64,000 bases of DNA from Methylobrevis pamukkalensis (GTDB lineage Bacteria > Pseudomonadota > Alphaproteobacteria > Rhizobiales > Pleomorphomonadaceae), in NCBI RefSeq assembly GCF_001720135.1, contig NZ_MCRJ01000001.1, forward strand, positions 1 through 64,000, given 5' to 3'. A program made the translations under genes and the position numbers. The notes under the pieces were generated by a model. The model did not search any database. It was given only the letters and a program-made list of their open reading frames with translations, and had not been told where the DNA came from. Below are positions 10,713 through 22,441 of this stretch, piece by piece (position 1 is the stretch's first letter; each line of letters starts with the position of its first letter).

Positions 10713-11603
10713 TCATGATGACCGCGCGGCTCGGCCGACGGCGAGGCGCCGTACATCGACCAGCGCCATCGGCCGCACGAGGCTGGCCTGATGCGCGCCG
10801 AGCCGCAACTCGTCCGCGCCCTCCCGCGCCGAGCGGGCCAGCACCTCGAAGGTGGCGGCCACGGCGCCGGCCAGCGCCGTCTCGTCCGAGGCGCCGGCCA
10901 GCAGCCGATCGAGCAGCAGATTGGCGAAGAGATCGCCGGTGCCGTGGATGCGGGTGTCGACCAGCGGGTTCTCGGCGATGATCGCCGCCGTCTCCGTCAC
11001 CAGCAGCGTGCCGATCTTGCCGCGCATCATCCCGGGAACCGAGGTGACGGCGACCCGGGCCGGGCCGAGGGCGCGGGCGGCGAGTGCCGCAGATGTGGCA
11101 TCGTTCACCGCCGTGCCCGTCAGCCAGGCAAGTTCGGTGAGGTTGGGCGTCGCGATGTCGGCCAGCGGCAGCAGCGTGTCGCGCACGGCGCGCGCGGTCG
11201 CTTCGGGCACATAGAGCCCGCCGTGGTCGCCGATCACCGGATCGCAGAGGTAGAGTGCGGCCGGATTGGCGGCCTTGACCGCGCGCACGAGCCCGGCGAC
11301 CGCCTCCGCCTGTCCGGCCTCGCCGAGATAGCCGGAGACGACGGCGGCGATGCGCGGCAGCCATGGGGCGGCGGCAAGGTCGGCGGCCATGGCCGCGAAG
11401 GCGTCGGCGGGGGGCAGGATGCGGGTGGAGCGGCCGTGGCCGGGATGGTAGGCCAGCGTCACGGTCGGCAGGAACCAGACCGGCCGCCCGAGCCGCTCGA
11501 ACGCGAAGCCGGCGCGGCCGCCCACCGCCCCGCGCACCACATGGGAGGAGATCACCAGGATCTCTCCGGCTTCGGCGGCGGCTGGGGTGCCTTGCTCGGT
11601 CAT
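10713..11603 (-). CDS. pdxY: Pyridoxal kinase PdxY
   Basis: A 296-residue ribokinase-superfamily protein that phosphorylates pyridoxal in the vitamin B6 salvage pathway. The N-terminus ILVISSHVVRGAVGGRA matches the PdxY opening, the centre has YLCDPVIGDHGGLYV, and the catalytic anion-hole motif GTGDLFANLLL lies near residues 219-229. The ATG at 11603 (MTEQGTP) is chosen; longer in-frame extensions run into the palindromic repeat upstream and read as low-complexity sequence. The DUF429 gene follows by 30 bp. Confidence 0.92.
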   Translation of the reverse strand: MTEQGTPAAAEAGEILVISSHVVRGAVGGRAGFAFERLGRPVWFLPTVTLAYHPGHGRSTRILPPADAFAAMAADLAAAPWLPRIAAVVSGYLGEAGQAEAVAGLVRAVKAANPAALYLCDPVIGDHGGLYVPEATARAVRDTLLPLADIATPNLTELAWLTGTAVNDATSAALAARALGPARVAVTSVPGMMRGKIGTLLVTETAAIIAENPLVDTRIHGTGDLFANLLLDRLLAGASDETALAGAVAATFEVLARSAREGADELRLGAHQASLVRPMALVDVRRLAVGRAARSS

Positions 11604-11783
11604 GCTGCGGCCATCTCCGGTGGCGAGGGTTTGCCTTCTCCTAGCGCAATCGCTGAAATGGGTCATGCCGATTCGGCCGGACGGGTCCGGTGACGGGAAG
11701 GGAGGGTGAGATGTCCGCATGCGTTGTCCCCTCCGTTCGGCGGGGGGATTTCGGCAAGGGTCTGCCGGGTGGACGGGCTGCGG

Positions 11784-11947
11784 CCCCCTCATCCGGCCCT
11801 TCCGGCCACCTTCTCCCCGGGGGGGAGAAGGGTAACCCGGAGCCTGGTCCCTGCTCGGGAAACATGCACCGGCATTCGGAATCGGCCACGCAGTGCCCTT
11901 CTCCCCATCGGGGAGAAGGTGGCCCGAAGGGCCGGATGAGGGGGCGC
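11784..11947. repeat. Palindromic intergenic repeat, family A (copy 1)
   Basis: An inverted-repeat pair in the 412 bp gap between pdxY and priA. The left arm starts CCCCTCATCCGGCCCTTCC and includes CACCTTCTCCCC; the right arm ends GGGCCGGATGAGGGGG. About 50 bp separates the arms. The same arms recur at 54294-54454. It resembles rhizobial REP/BIME-type elements: no coding capacity is supported and both strands can fold into a long hairpin. Confidence 0.85.
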
Positions 11948-12015
11948 GGCCTTTCCAAATACGCCGACATCACCCGAAAGCACCCGGGCACCACCCCCCG
12001 CCCGGTCTCCCCCCC

Positions 12016-14218
12016 ATGGACCTGATCGACGCCATGGGCGGTGCGCCGGCGGTGGCGGAGGTGCTGACGCCGGTTGCCCTCGACCAGACCTACACCTATG
12101 CGATCCCGCCGGGGATGACCCTGCGGCCGGGCTCGATCGTCACCGTGCCGCTCGGGCCGCGCAAGGTGATCGGCGCGGTGTGGTCGATCGGCGGCGACAG
12201 TGCCGTCTCGCACAACCGGCTGCGGCCGATCGACCGGGTCCATGACGTCGCCCCGCTCGCCGACGCCCTGCGCGACCTTGTCGACCGGGTCGCCCGCTAT
12301 ACGCTGACCCCGCGCGGCATGGTGCTGCGGATGGTGCTACGCGTGCCCGAGGCGCTGGAGCCGGAGCCGCCGGTGCCGGGCGTGCGGCGGGCCGGCGAGG
12401 CGCCGCAGCGGCTGACCGACGCGCGGCGGCGGGTGCTTGCGCTGCTGGAGGACGGCCTTGCCTGGACCCGCAGCGGGCTGGCGGCGAGCGCCGGGGTCAG
12501 TGCCGGCGTCGTCGACGGGCTGATCGCCGCCGGCACGCTGGAACTCGTCGACCTGCCGTCCGGCCGTCTGCCGCATGCGCCCGACCCGGACTTCAACCCG
12601 CGTGAGCTGACCAGGGATCAGGCGCGGGCGGCGGCCGAACTGCGCCGGACCCTGGAGGGCGGCTTTTCGGTGACGCTGCTCGACGGCGTCACCGGCGCCG
12701 GCAAGACCGACGTCTACATGGAGCGATCGCCGAGACGGTACGGCGCGGGCGCCAGGCGCTGGTGCTGGTGCCGGAGATCGCGCTGACCCGGGACTTCTGG
12801 AAAAATTCTCGGTGCGCTTCGGCGCCAACCCCGGCGAGTGGCATTCGGACGTGCCGCCCCGCCAACGCAGCCGGCTCTGGCGCGGGGTGACCGAGGGTGA
12901 GCCGAAGGTGGTGGTTGGCGCGCGCTCCGCGCTGTTCCTGCCCTTCCGCGACCTCGGCCTCGTCATCGTCGACGAGGAACACGACACCGCCTACAAGCAG
13001 GAGGAGCGCGGCAGCTACAACGCCCGCGACATGGCGGTGATGCGCGCGCGGCTGGAAAATGTGCCGGCGATCCTCGCCTCGGCGACGCCCTCGCTGGAGA
13101 CGCGCGCCAATGTCGAGCGCGGCCGCTACCGCCACATCGTCCTGCCGCTGCGCGCCACCGGCGCCTCGCTGCCCGATCTGGCGCTGATCGACATGCGCAG
13201 GGCCGGGCCGGACAAGGGCAAGTTTCTTGCGCCCGGCCTCATCAACGCCGTGCGGGCGACCATCGACCAGGGCGACCAGGCGCTGCTGTTCCTCAACCGG
13301 CGCGGCTATGCGCCGCTCACCCTCTGCCGCTCCTGCGGCCATCGCTTCCAGTGCCGCAACTGTTCGACCTGGCTAGTGGACCACCGCTTCCGCGGCACGC
13401 TCGCCTGCCACCACTGCGGCTTCACCATGCCCCGCCCGGACAGCTGCCCGTCCTGCGGCACGGTGGATTCGCTGGTTGCCTGCGGGCCGGGGGTGGAGCG
13501 GATCGTCGAGGAGGTGGAGGCGCAGTTTCCCGGCAAGCGCACGGTGGTGCTCTCCTCCGACATTCTCGGCGGCGTGCAGCGGCTGCGCGCGGAACTGGCC
13601 GGAATCGCGCGCGGCGACTGCGACATCGTCATCGGCACCCAGCTGGTCGCCAAGGGCCACACCTTTCCGCGCCTGACGCTGGTCGGCGTCGTCGATGCCG
13701 ACCTCGGCCTTGCCCACGGCGACCCGCGCGCCGCCGAGCGCACCTTCCAGCTGCTGGTACAGGTGACGGGCCGGGCCGGGCGGATGGGCGGCGAGAATGC
13801 CCGGCCCGGCCGCGGCATCCTCCAGACCTACGCGCCGGAGCATCCGGTGATGGCGGCGCTGGTCTCGCGCGATCCGGAGCGGTTCTATGCGACCGAGATG
13901 GAGGAGCGCCGCGCCGCGCGGATGCCCCCCTTCGGCCGCCTTGCCGGCCTCGTCATCTCGGCGGAGGACCGCCACGCGGCCGAGGACCACGCCCGGGCGC
14001 TGGTCCGGGCCGCGCCGTCCGATCCGGATGTCGAGGTGCTGGGGCCGGCCGACGCGCCGCTGGCGCTGGTGCGCGGCCGGCACCGCCTGCGACTTCTTGC
14101 CCACTCCGGCCGCGACACCGACCTTTCGGCCTATTGCCGGGCGTGGATCGAGGCGGCGCCCAAGCCCCGGGGCAACGTGCAGGTGGCGGTCGACATCGAC
14201 CCGCAGAGTTTCCTGTGA
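12016..14218 (+). CDS. priA: Primosomal protein N' (PriA helicase), frameshifted in this sequence
   Basis: A 3'-to-5' helicase that restarts stalled replication forks. The N-terminal DNA-binding domain starts VAEVLTPVALDQTYTY. Walker A is GVTGAGKTDVY (near 12688-12720), the DEAH-type box is VDEEH (near 12970), and the zinc-binding cysteines run CRSCGHRFQCRNC ... CHHC ... CPSCG (near 13327-13460). Two single-base losses break the frame: one near 12724 after VYME, one near 12796 in RDFLEKF. Restoring both gives 734 residues, normal for PriA. The ATG at 12016 is the first after the repeat. It precedes atpH, the usual alphaproteobacterial order. Confidence 0.92.
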
Positions 14219-14683
14219 CGCCACCTGTCCGGGCCGCATGACCCGATCGCCGCCGTGGCGGAAACAATGCTGTGCCGGAATCGCAGGCCCGCGCATTCGT
14301 CCTGCTTCACGGGACGAGCCAATTGATGGCGGGGCTGCGGGGAACGTGCGAGAGAAACCGGACAAAGCCGAGGAAATTCCGCAAGCTCCGCGAATCGAGC
14401 GGAGCGCGCGCCGAGTCGAACCGGTGGCGACCCTGGCGGCGTGCCAGTCGGTTTCTGCCCTTTTTCTCGTCAGGCCCGCGACACTGCGCCGAAAGCTCAG
14501 GAAATCGGCGCCGGATGGCTCCTGCCGCGATGTTGCGTGGCCGTAATCCTTGTGCTAGACGAAGCCCAATTCATGGCCGAGGCGGCTTTCCTCCTTCGTC
14601 CGTGGCCTGGAAATTTCAATGATTTCAGATTTTTGCCGGTCCCGGCAATGGTCTGGTCACCGGATTGGAGAGGCATTTCGCCC
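14219..14683. promoter_or_regulatory. Upstream region of the F1 ATP synthase operon
   Basis: This 465 bp gap contains no supported gene; its open frames lack codon bias and recognisable motifs. The last 130 bp includes an A/T-richer patch (about 14605-14640, with TTTCAATGATTTCAGATTTT) and is the likely atpHAGDC promoter area. The exact -35 and -10 elements cannot be fixed by eye. Confidence 0.35.
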
Positions 14684-15244
14684 GTGAGCGAGCAAGCAGA
14701 CGCCGTATCAGGTGTAGCCATCCGCTACGCGACCGCCCTGTTCGAGCTCGCCGTGGAAACGGACGCGACCGACCAGGTCTCCGCCGACATCGCGCGCTTC
14801 GAGGCCATGCTGGCCGACAGCGACGATCTCGGCCGCCTCGTCCGGTCGCCCGTGTTCACCGCGGACGATCAGGTGCGCGCGATCAGCGCCATTCTCGATC
14901 GCGCCGGCATCGGCGGGATCACCGCCAGCTTCATTCAGGTCGCCGCGCGCAACCGGCGCCTGTTCGCCGTGCCGTCGATCTTCCGTTCGTACCGCTCGCT
15001 GCTCGCCGCCCATCGCGGCGAGACGACCGCCGAAGTCGCCTCGGCGACGCCGCTCACCGACGCCCAGCTCGCCGATCTTCGCGAGACGCTGTCGAAGATG
15101 GCCGGCAAGTCGGTGATCATCGACGCGAGCGTCGATCCCTCGCTCATCGGCGGCCTCGTCGTCCGGCTTGGCAGCCGGATGATCGACAGCTCGCTGAAAA
15201 CCAAGCTCAATGCGCTCAAGATAGCCCTGAAAGAGGTCGGCTGA
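14684..15244 (+). CDS. atpH: ATP synthase F1 subunit delta
   Basis: A 186-residue peripheral-stalk subunit that joins F1 to the b subunits of F0. It shows the family N-terminus YATALFELA and the C-terminal signature [24 protein letters not shown]. The start is GTG at 14684 ([10 protein letters not shown]); an upstream extension has no family similarity. The stop TGA overlaps the atpA ATG. It is the first gene of the F1 operon, and F0 genes are absent from the window, as is normal in alphaproteobacteria. Confidence 0.95.
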   Translation: MSEQADAVSGVAIRYATALFELAVETDATDQVSADIARFEAMLADSDDLGRLVRSPVFTADDQVRAISAILDRAGIGGITASFIQVAARNRRLFAVPSIFRSYRSLLAAHRGETTAEVASATPLTDAQLADLRETLSKMAGKSVIIDASVDPSLIGGLVVRLGSRMIDSSLKTKLNALKIALKEVG

Positions 15245-16772
15245 TGGATATTCGGGCCGCGGAAATTTCCGCCATCCTCAAGGAGCAGATCAAGAACTTC
15301 GGCCAGGAGGCCGAGGTTACCGAGGTCGGCCAGGTTCTCTCCGTCGGTGACGGCATTGCCCGCGTCTACGGTCTCGACAACGTCCAGGCGGGCGAGATGG
15401 TCGAGTTCCCCGGCGGCATCCGGGGCATGGCGCTGAATCTCGAGACCGACAACGTCGGCGTCGTGATCTTCGGCTCCGACCGCGACATCAAGGAAGGCGA
15501 CACCGTCAAGCGCACCGGCTCGATCGTGGACGTGCCGGTCGGCCGCGGCCTGCTCGGCCGCGTCGTCGACGCGCTCGGCAACCCGATCGACGGCAAGGGT
15601 CCGATCGTCTACGAGACCCGCGCCCGCGTCGACGTGAAGGCCCCCGGCATCATCCCGCGCAAGTCGGTGCACGAGCCGATGGCGACCGGCATCAAGGCGA
15701 TCGACGCCATGATCCCGATCGGCCGCGGCCAGCGCGAGCTGGTGATCGGTGACCGCCAGACCGGCAAGACCACGATCATCCTCGACACCTTCCTCAACCA
15801 GAAGCCGCTCAACCTCGGCGATGACGAAAGCCAGAAGCTCTACTGCATCTACGTCGCCGTGGGTCAGAAGCGCTCGACCGTCGCCCAGTTCGTCCGGGCA
15901 CTCGAGGAAGCCGGCGCCCTGCAGTACTCGATCGTCGTGGCCGCCACGGCCTCCGATCCGGCGCCGATGCAGTTCATCGCGCCCTTCGCCGGCTGCGCCA
16001 TGGGCGAATACTTCCGCGACAACGGCATGCATGCCGTGATCGCCTATGACGACCTGTCCAAGCAGGCCGTCGCCTACCGTCAGATGTCGCTGCTGCTGCG
16101 CCGCCCGCCGGGCCGCGAAGCCTACCCGGGCGACGTGTTCTACCTGCACTCCCGTCTGCTGGAGCGCGCGGCCAAGCTGAACGAGGACAACGGCCTCGGT
16201 TCGCTCACCGCCCTTCCGGTCATCGAGACCCAGGCGAACGACGTGTCGGCCTACATCCCGACCAACGTGATCTCGATCACCGACGGCCAGATCTTCCTCG
16301 AGACCAACCTGTTCTACCAGGCGTCCGCCCGGCGGTGAACGTCGGCCTCTCGGTCTCGCGCGTCGGTTCGGCCGCGCAGATCAAGGCGATGAAGCAGGTG
16401 GCCGGCACGATCAAGGGCGAGCTCGCCCAGTATCGCGAGATGGCCGCCTTCGCCCAGTTCGGCTCCGACCTCGACGCCGCGACGCAGAAGCTGCTCAACC
16501 GCGGCGCCCGCCTCGTGGAACTGCTGAAGCAGCCGCAGTTCTCGCCGCTGAAGACGCAGGAACAGGTCGCGGTGATCTATGCCGGCGTGAACGGCTACCT
16601 CGACGCGATCCCGGTCAACAAGGTCCGGGCCTTCGAAGAGGGCCTGCTCCGCTTCCTGCGCGACAAGCATGCCGACATCCTCGACGGCATCTGGGCCCAG
16701 AAGTCGCTGACCGACGATCTCAAGGCACGGCTCAAGTCGGCGGTCGACGCCTTCGCGAAGTCCTTCGCCTGA
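15244..16772 (+). CDS. atpA: ATP synthase F1 subunit alpha, frameshifted in this sequence
   Basis: The non-catalytic nucleotide-binding subunit of F1. Walker A GDRQTGKT lies near residues 170-177, and the alpha-subunit signature region reads [15 protein letters not shown]. The frame breaks near 16320: after LFYQ the reading frame should continue [20 protein letters not shown], but one G is missing from a GGG run. Restoring it gives 509 residues, a typical alphaproteobacterial AtpA length. Because the protein is indispensable for the complex and its flanks are intact, a sequence error is far more likely than a real mutation. Confidence 0.95.
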
Positions 16773-16894
16773 TCGTGAAATCCTGACGGGCGGTGGGCTT
16801 TTGCCGCACCGCCCGGTTCGTGTGATCGTTTTGGCATCGGCGCCCCGGGCCGGACGAAGATCCGGTTTGGTGCGGCGAGGGAAGAGGAGCCGGG

Positions 16895-17767
16895 ATGGCG
16901 AGCCTCAAGGATCTGAAGAACCGTATCGCCTCGGTGAAGGCGACGCAGAAGATCACCAAGGCGATGCAGATGGTCGCCGCGGCGAAGCTGCGCCGCGCCC
17001 AGGAGGCCGCCGAGGCCGCGCGCCCCTACGCGCTGCGGATGACGGCGGTTCTGGAAAATCTCGCCGTCGGCGTGGCCGGCCGCGACGGAGCTCCGCAGCT
17101 CCTCGTCGGCACGGGCCGCGACCACGTGCACCTGCTCGTGGTCTGCACGGCCGAGCGCGGTCTCTGCGGCGGCTTCAACGCCCAGATCGCGCGTCTGGCC
17201 CGCGAGCATATCCGCAAGCTGCTGGCGGCCGGCAAGACGGTGAAGATCGTCACCGTCGGCAAGAAGGGCGCCGATTCGCTGCGCCGCGACTACGGCCACC
17301 TGATCGTCGACCGCATCGAACTGCGCGGCGTGAAGTCGGTCGGCTTCGACCACGCCTCCTCGGTGCAGTCGAAGGTCATGCAGCTCTATGCTGCCGGCGA
17401 GTTCGACGTCTGCACCCTGTTCTACTCGCGCTTCCAGTCGGTGATCTCGCAGATCCCGACGGCCGCCCGGCTGATCCCGGCCGAGCTTCCGGTGCGCGAG
17501 GCGTCGTCGGCGGCGCTCTACGAATACGAGCCCGGCGAGCCGGAAATCCTCGAGGACCTGCTGCCGCGGGCGATCGCGATGCAGATCTTCACGGCTCTGC
17601 TCGAGAACGCCGCGTCCGAGCAGGGCGCCCGGATGAGCGCGATGGACAATGCCACGCGCAACGCCGGCGATATGATCAAGAAGCTGTCGCTGGAGTACAA
17701 CCGTACCCGCCAGGCGATGATCACCAAGGAACTGATCGAGATCATCTCGGGCGCCGAGGCGCTCTGA
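16895..17767 (+). CDS. atpG: ATP synthase F1 subunit gamma
   Basis: The 290-residue central rotor shaft of F1. The N-terminal helix [20 protein letters not shown] and [17 protein letters not shown], the middle ERGLCGGFN motif and the C-terminal helix [19 protein letters not shown] are all family hallmarks. The frame is intact. It lies 122 bp after atpA in the F1 operon. Confidence 0.97.
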   Translation: MASLKDLKNRIASVKATQKITKAMQMVAAAKLRRAQEAAEAARPYALRMTAVLENLAVGVAGRDGAPQLLVGTGRDHVHLLVVCTAERGLCGGFNAQIARLAREHIRKLLAAGKTVKIVTVGKKGADSLRRDYGHLIVDRIELRGVKSVGFDHASSVQSKVMQLYAAGEFDVCTLFYSRFQSVISQIPTAARLIPAELPVREASSAALYEYEPGEPEILEDLLPRAIAMQIFTALLENAASEQGARMSAMDNATRNAGDMIKKLSLEYNRTRQAMITKELIEIISGAEAL

Positions 17768-19381
<1,614 letters not shown>

Positions 19382-19406
19382 TGACAGAGTAAAGCTGGAG
19401 CCGCTG

Positions 19407-19814
19407 ATGGCCGGACCTTTCAAATTCGAGCTGGTGAGCCCCGAGCGCCTGCTGCTCTCCGAGCAGGTGGTCCAGGTCGACCTGCCGGGCACCGACGGCG
19501 ACTTCGGCATCCTCGAGGGCCATTCGCCGTTCATCTCGACGCTGCGGCCGGGTGTTGCCACGATCACCATGCCGGGCGGCGCCGTGCAGAAGATCTTCGT
19601 GCGCGGCGGCCTTGCCGAGGTGTCGGCCACGGGCCTGACCGTGCTCGCCGAGAAGGCGATGCCGCTGTCGGACCTCAAGGCCGACGAGATCGCCGCCGAG
19701 ATCCGCAATGCCGAGGAAGACGTGACTGACGCGGCGAGCGAAAGCGCCCGCCAGGCCGCCGCCCTCCGCCTCGCGCAGATGAAGGACCTCGCCGGCGCGC
19801 TCAAGGCCGCCTGA
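19407..19814 (+). CDS. atpC: ATP synthase F1 subunit epsilon
   Basis: A 135-residue subunit that couples gamma to the F0 c-ring. The N-terminal beta-sandwich carries the typical EGDFGILEGHSP-like stretch (here GTDGDFGILEGHSPFI), followed by VRGGLAEV and two C-terminal helices. It is the last gene of the operon, 104 bp after atpD, and a strong terminator follows. Confidence 0.95.
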   Translation: MAGPFKFELVSPERLLLSEQVVQVDLPGTDGDFGILEGHSPFISTLRPGVATITMPGGAVQKIFVRGGLAEVSATGLTVLAEKAMPLSDLKADEIAAEIRNAEEDVTDAASESARQAAALRLAQMKDLAGALKAA

Positions 19815-19873
19815 GCGATCTTCTCTGACGCGGACTGGCTGTCCGTCCCTCAGCGACATCCCTGGATTTCTTC

Positions 19874-19906
19874 AAACCCGGCCCCTGCGGCCGGGTTTTT
19901 CGTTTG
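19874..19906 (+). terminator. Rho-independent terminator of atpHAGDC
   Basis: The arms AAACCCGGCC and GGCCGGGTTT pair perfectly around a short CCTGC loop and are followed by TTTTTCGTTT. It lies 60 bp after the atpC stop and is the clearest intrinsic terminator in the window. Confidence 0.9.
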
Positions 19907-19972
19907 CCGGGCAAGGTGGCAGCGCCGGTTGCCCGGCCGATCACCCGCGCAGGCACGCTGCCGAGCAGGACT

Positions 19973-21250
19973 TCAGGATGCGCGGACCGGAACTGTGTCC
20001 ACTCCGCAACCGCGCGCCACGTCGGTGATGAGAGTGGCATCCTCCGGGCGGTCCATAGCCGCCAGACTGCGTTCCAGCGCCGATTGCGCGTGACGGCGGG
20101 CGAGCTCGGCGTGGCGGCCATCGCCGGCGAGCGCGAGGATGCCGAGGATCTTCTGCAGCCGGATCGCCACCTCCAGAAGACCCGCGCCGTCCCGGGCCAC
20201 GGGGCGGATCAGATCGTCGAACATGTCGGCGGTCCCGAGCCGTCGCGCGAAGATCGCGGGATGCACGACCTCGCAGGTCTCGTGGCACTCTTCCGCGTCG
20301 ATCCAGCGCCCCAGAACGCGGGCGCCGGCGTTGAGCGCCGCGATCGCGGTGCCCGGATCGTTGATTCCGGGCGACAGCGCCCGCGAGGCGATCTCGGCGA
20401 TGGTGATCAGGCCGAAGCGCGGGTCGTTCTCGAAGGTGCGGCGATCGCCGAGCGACAGCGCATCGATCAGAGCCGCCTGGGCGCCCGCGTCCAGCGGCTT
20501 GCGGCTGGCCGCGACCGCAAGACGCTTGTGCAGATAGGCGCCCGGCACGATGTCGAGACGAATCTCTGTACCGGCCGCTGTCGCCACCGCCTGGAGCGCG
20601 CCCATGTCGGCATGCTGGAGATAGCCGTCCCGGCCCGAGAGGATCGGAAAGCCGGCGTCGGGACCCCAGTCCTGATGCGGCCGCGCCCCGAGGAAAGGAT
20701 GTTCGATCCAGCGGCCGAAGGCGTCATCGGCCGCATCCTCCACCCGCTTCGTCGTCTCGTCGACGCGCACGAGCGTGGAGAGATGGTCCATCCAGCGCAG
20801 GAAGGTGACGACGATCCAGATCATCATCGCCAGCGACACGCAGAACAGCGAGATGCTGCCCTCGTCGCCGAAGAAGCCGAGATGCATCGTCACGAGGCCC
20901 ATCACCGCATAGATGAACGAGCCGAGGAAGATCGAGATGGCGTTCTGGGCCGTCCGGTCCTCGGTGACGAGGGGCGTCGCCCGGGGCGTGACGTTGCTGG
21001 TCGCCGCGGAAAATCCGCTCACCATGGTCGAGAGCGAGAAGGTGGTCACGGGCAGCATGCTGGTCGCAAGCAGTTGCAGCAGCGCCTCGGTCGCGGCGCG
21101 GTCGACGTGCAGCGACAGGAGATCGGCGAGATACGGGTCGAGGATGTAGGCGACGACGACGGTCACCAGCGACAGGCCGGCAAACAGCGCGGCCCGAAGC
21201 CACAGCCGCCGCAGGATGGTGCCGACAAGGAACGAGAAGCGGCTGACCAT
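19973..21250 (-). CDS. DUF2254-family membrane protein
   Basis: A 425-residue protein with four hydrophobic segments in its first 150 residues (for example LFAGLSLVTVVVAYIL and IFLGSFIYAVMGLVTM), then a long soluble domain with the conserved LSPGINDPGTAI motif typical of DUF2254. The function is unknown; the family is an inner-membrane protein group. The ATG at 21250 (MVSRFSFLVGTILRRLW) places the first membrane segment normally. It is convergent with atpC and sits behind the rppH genes on the same strand. Confidence 0.85.
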   Translation of the reverse strand: MVSRFSFLVGTILRRLWLRAALFAGLSLVTVVVAYILDPYLADLLSLHVDRAATEALLQLLATSMLPVTTFSLSTMVSGFSAATSNVTPRATPLVTEDRTAQNAISIFLGSFIYAVMGLVTMHLGFFGDEGSISLFCVSLAMMIWIVVTFLRWMDHLSTLVRVDETTKRVEDAADDAFGRWIEHPFLGARPHQDWGPDAGFPILSGRDGYLQHADMGALQAVATAAGTEIRLDIVPGAYLHKRLAVAASRKPLDAGAQAALIDALSLGDRRTFENDPRFGLITIAEIASRALSPGINDPGTAIAALNAGARVLGRWIDAEECHETCEVVHPAIFARRLGTADMFDDLIRPVARDGAGLLEVAIRLQKILGILALAGDGRHAELARRHAQSALERSLAAMDRPEDATLITDVARGCGVDTVPVRAS

Positions 21251-21308
21251 CGGCGGACTGTCTCCTGATCTGGCGGACGTGAAAAGCCGCCGCCCGGCAT
21301 CCGGTCGA

Positions 21309-21884
21309 TCACGCCGGCCTGGCGAAGTCCGAAAACGCCCCGGCGACGCGGGCATAGGTCGCGCGCCGGTGCAGCGGTCCGATCCGCGGCAGATCGGCGA
21401 GCGGACGCCAGCGCCATTCGAGGAATTCCGCCGGCTCGTGGGTGTGCTCGGCGGTGATGGTGATCTCGTCGTCCGCGCCGGTGAAGCGGAAGGCGGCCCA
21501 GCGCTGGGTCTGGCCGCGGAAGGGATGAAGCTTGTGCACGCGTGAACCGCGCACCGGAAATTCGTAGCTCCACCAGTCGGCCGTCAGGCCGAGAAGGTCG
21601 GCGGAGACGACGCCGGTTTCCTCGTGCAGTTCGCGCCGCGCGGCGGTCTCGATGTCCTCGCCGGGGTCGATGCCGCCCTGCGGCAGCCCCCAGTCGGCGC
21701 CGTCCGAAAAGATCTCCGGGTCCGGCCAGCCGAACGGATTGGGGAAGGCCCGTCCGGCGAAGACGAGGCCGTCGCGGTTGAACAGGCAGATGCCCACATT
21801 CGGACGGTAGGGGAGAGCCGGGTCCAGCGGCTCGCGCTCCCCGGGGGCGGGCGGCACGGTGGCCGCCGGCAGGCGCGCGCTCAT
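21309..21884 (-). CDS. RNA pyrophosphohydrolase-like Nudix protein (second tandem copy)
   Basis: A 191-residue RppH-type protein, related to enzymes that remove pyrophosphate from the 5' end of mRNA. It carries YRPNVGICLFNRDG, the box GGIDPGEDIETAARRELHEE and the RppH-type FRGQTQRWAAFRFTG. Compared with its neighbour it has an N-terminal Pro-rich extension and less of the usual KWFAFRF wording, so its substrate may differ. Its ATG overlaps the stop of the upstream rppH gene by four bases. The pair is therefore coupled and probably arose by duplication. Confidence 0.88.
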   Translation of the reverse strand: MSARLPAATVPPAPGEREPLDPALPYRPNVGICLFNRDGLVFAGRAFPNPFGWPDPEIFSDGADWGLPQGGIDPGEDIETAARRELHEETGVVSADLLGLTADWWSYEFPVRGSRVHKLHPFRGQTQRWAAFRFTGADDEITITAEHTHEPAEFLEWRWRPLADLPRIGPLHRRATYARVAGAFSDFARPA

Positions 21885-22426
21885 GCAGGCACGGCGAGAT
21901 GGCGGAAGGCGGTGACGACCTGATCGTAGACCGGCCGCTTGAACGGCACGATCAGGTGCGGCAGCTGTTCCATGTCCTCCCAGCGCCAGGCGCGGAATTC
22001 CGGCTTGTGGGCGCCGCCGCCGGGCTTGTGGATGTCGATCTCCCGCTCCTTGCCGGTGAAGCGGAAGGCGAACCACTTCTGGGTCTGGCCGCGATAGCGA
22101 CCGCGCCAGGGTTTTCCGGTCTCGATCGGCAGGTCGTAGGAATACCAGCCCGGCGCTTCGGCAAGGAGTTCGACATTGCGGATGCTGGTCTCTTCCCAGA
22201 GTTCGCGCAGCGCCGCCGCCAGCGGGGTTTCGCCGTCGTCGATGCCGCCCTGCGGCATCTGCCAGGTGAAGGTTCCGGGCCGCGGCCGGCCGTCGGACGA
22301 CTTCGCCAGCAGCTTCTGCGCGCCCTCGGTGCGGCGCTGGCCGATCCAGGCCTTTCCGGCCGGATTGAGCAGCATGATCCCGACGCAGGGACGGTAGGGC
22401 AGGTCTGAGATCGAGGTCATCGGCAT
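21881..22426 (-). CDS. rppH: RNA pyrophosphohydrolase RppH
   Basis: A 181-residue Nudix enzyme that converts the 5' triphosphate (or diphosphate) of mRNA to a monophosphate and so starts decay. It shows YRPCVGIMLLNPAG, the box GGIDDGETPLAAALRELWEE and GQTQKWFAFRFTG, all typical of alphaproteobacterial RppH. It follows the divergent polysaccharide deacetylase and ctpA, a common Rhizobiales order. A second RppH-like gene overlaps its stop by four bases. Confidence 0.93.
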   Translation of the reverse strand: MPMTSISDLPYRPCVGIMLLNPAGKAWIGQRRTEGAQKLLAKSSDGRPRPGTFTWQMPQGGIDDGETPLAAALRELWEETSIRNVELLAEAPGWYSYDLPIETGKPWRGRYRGQTQKWFAFRFTGKEREIDIHKPGGGAHKPEFRAWRWEDMEQLPHLIVPFKRPVYDQVVTAFRHLAVPA

Positions 22427-22441
22427 GGTCCGGTCACACAG

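Noticed and set aside
12700-12812. Programmed ribosomal frameshifting in priA, atpA or ccr
   Set aside because: No slippery heptamer or downstream pseudoknot is evident. All events are deletions, they occur in unrelated genes at different positions, and the families do not use recoding.
14219-14683. A protein-coding gene upstream of atpH
   Set aside because: The open frames here overlap on several frames, lack the third-position G/C bias of neighbours and have no recognisable motif.
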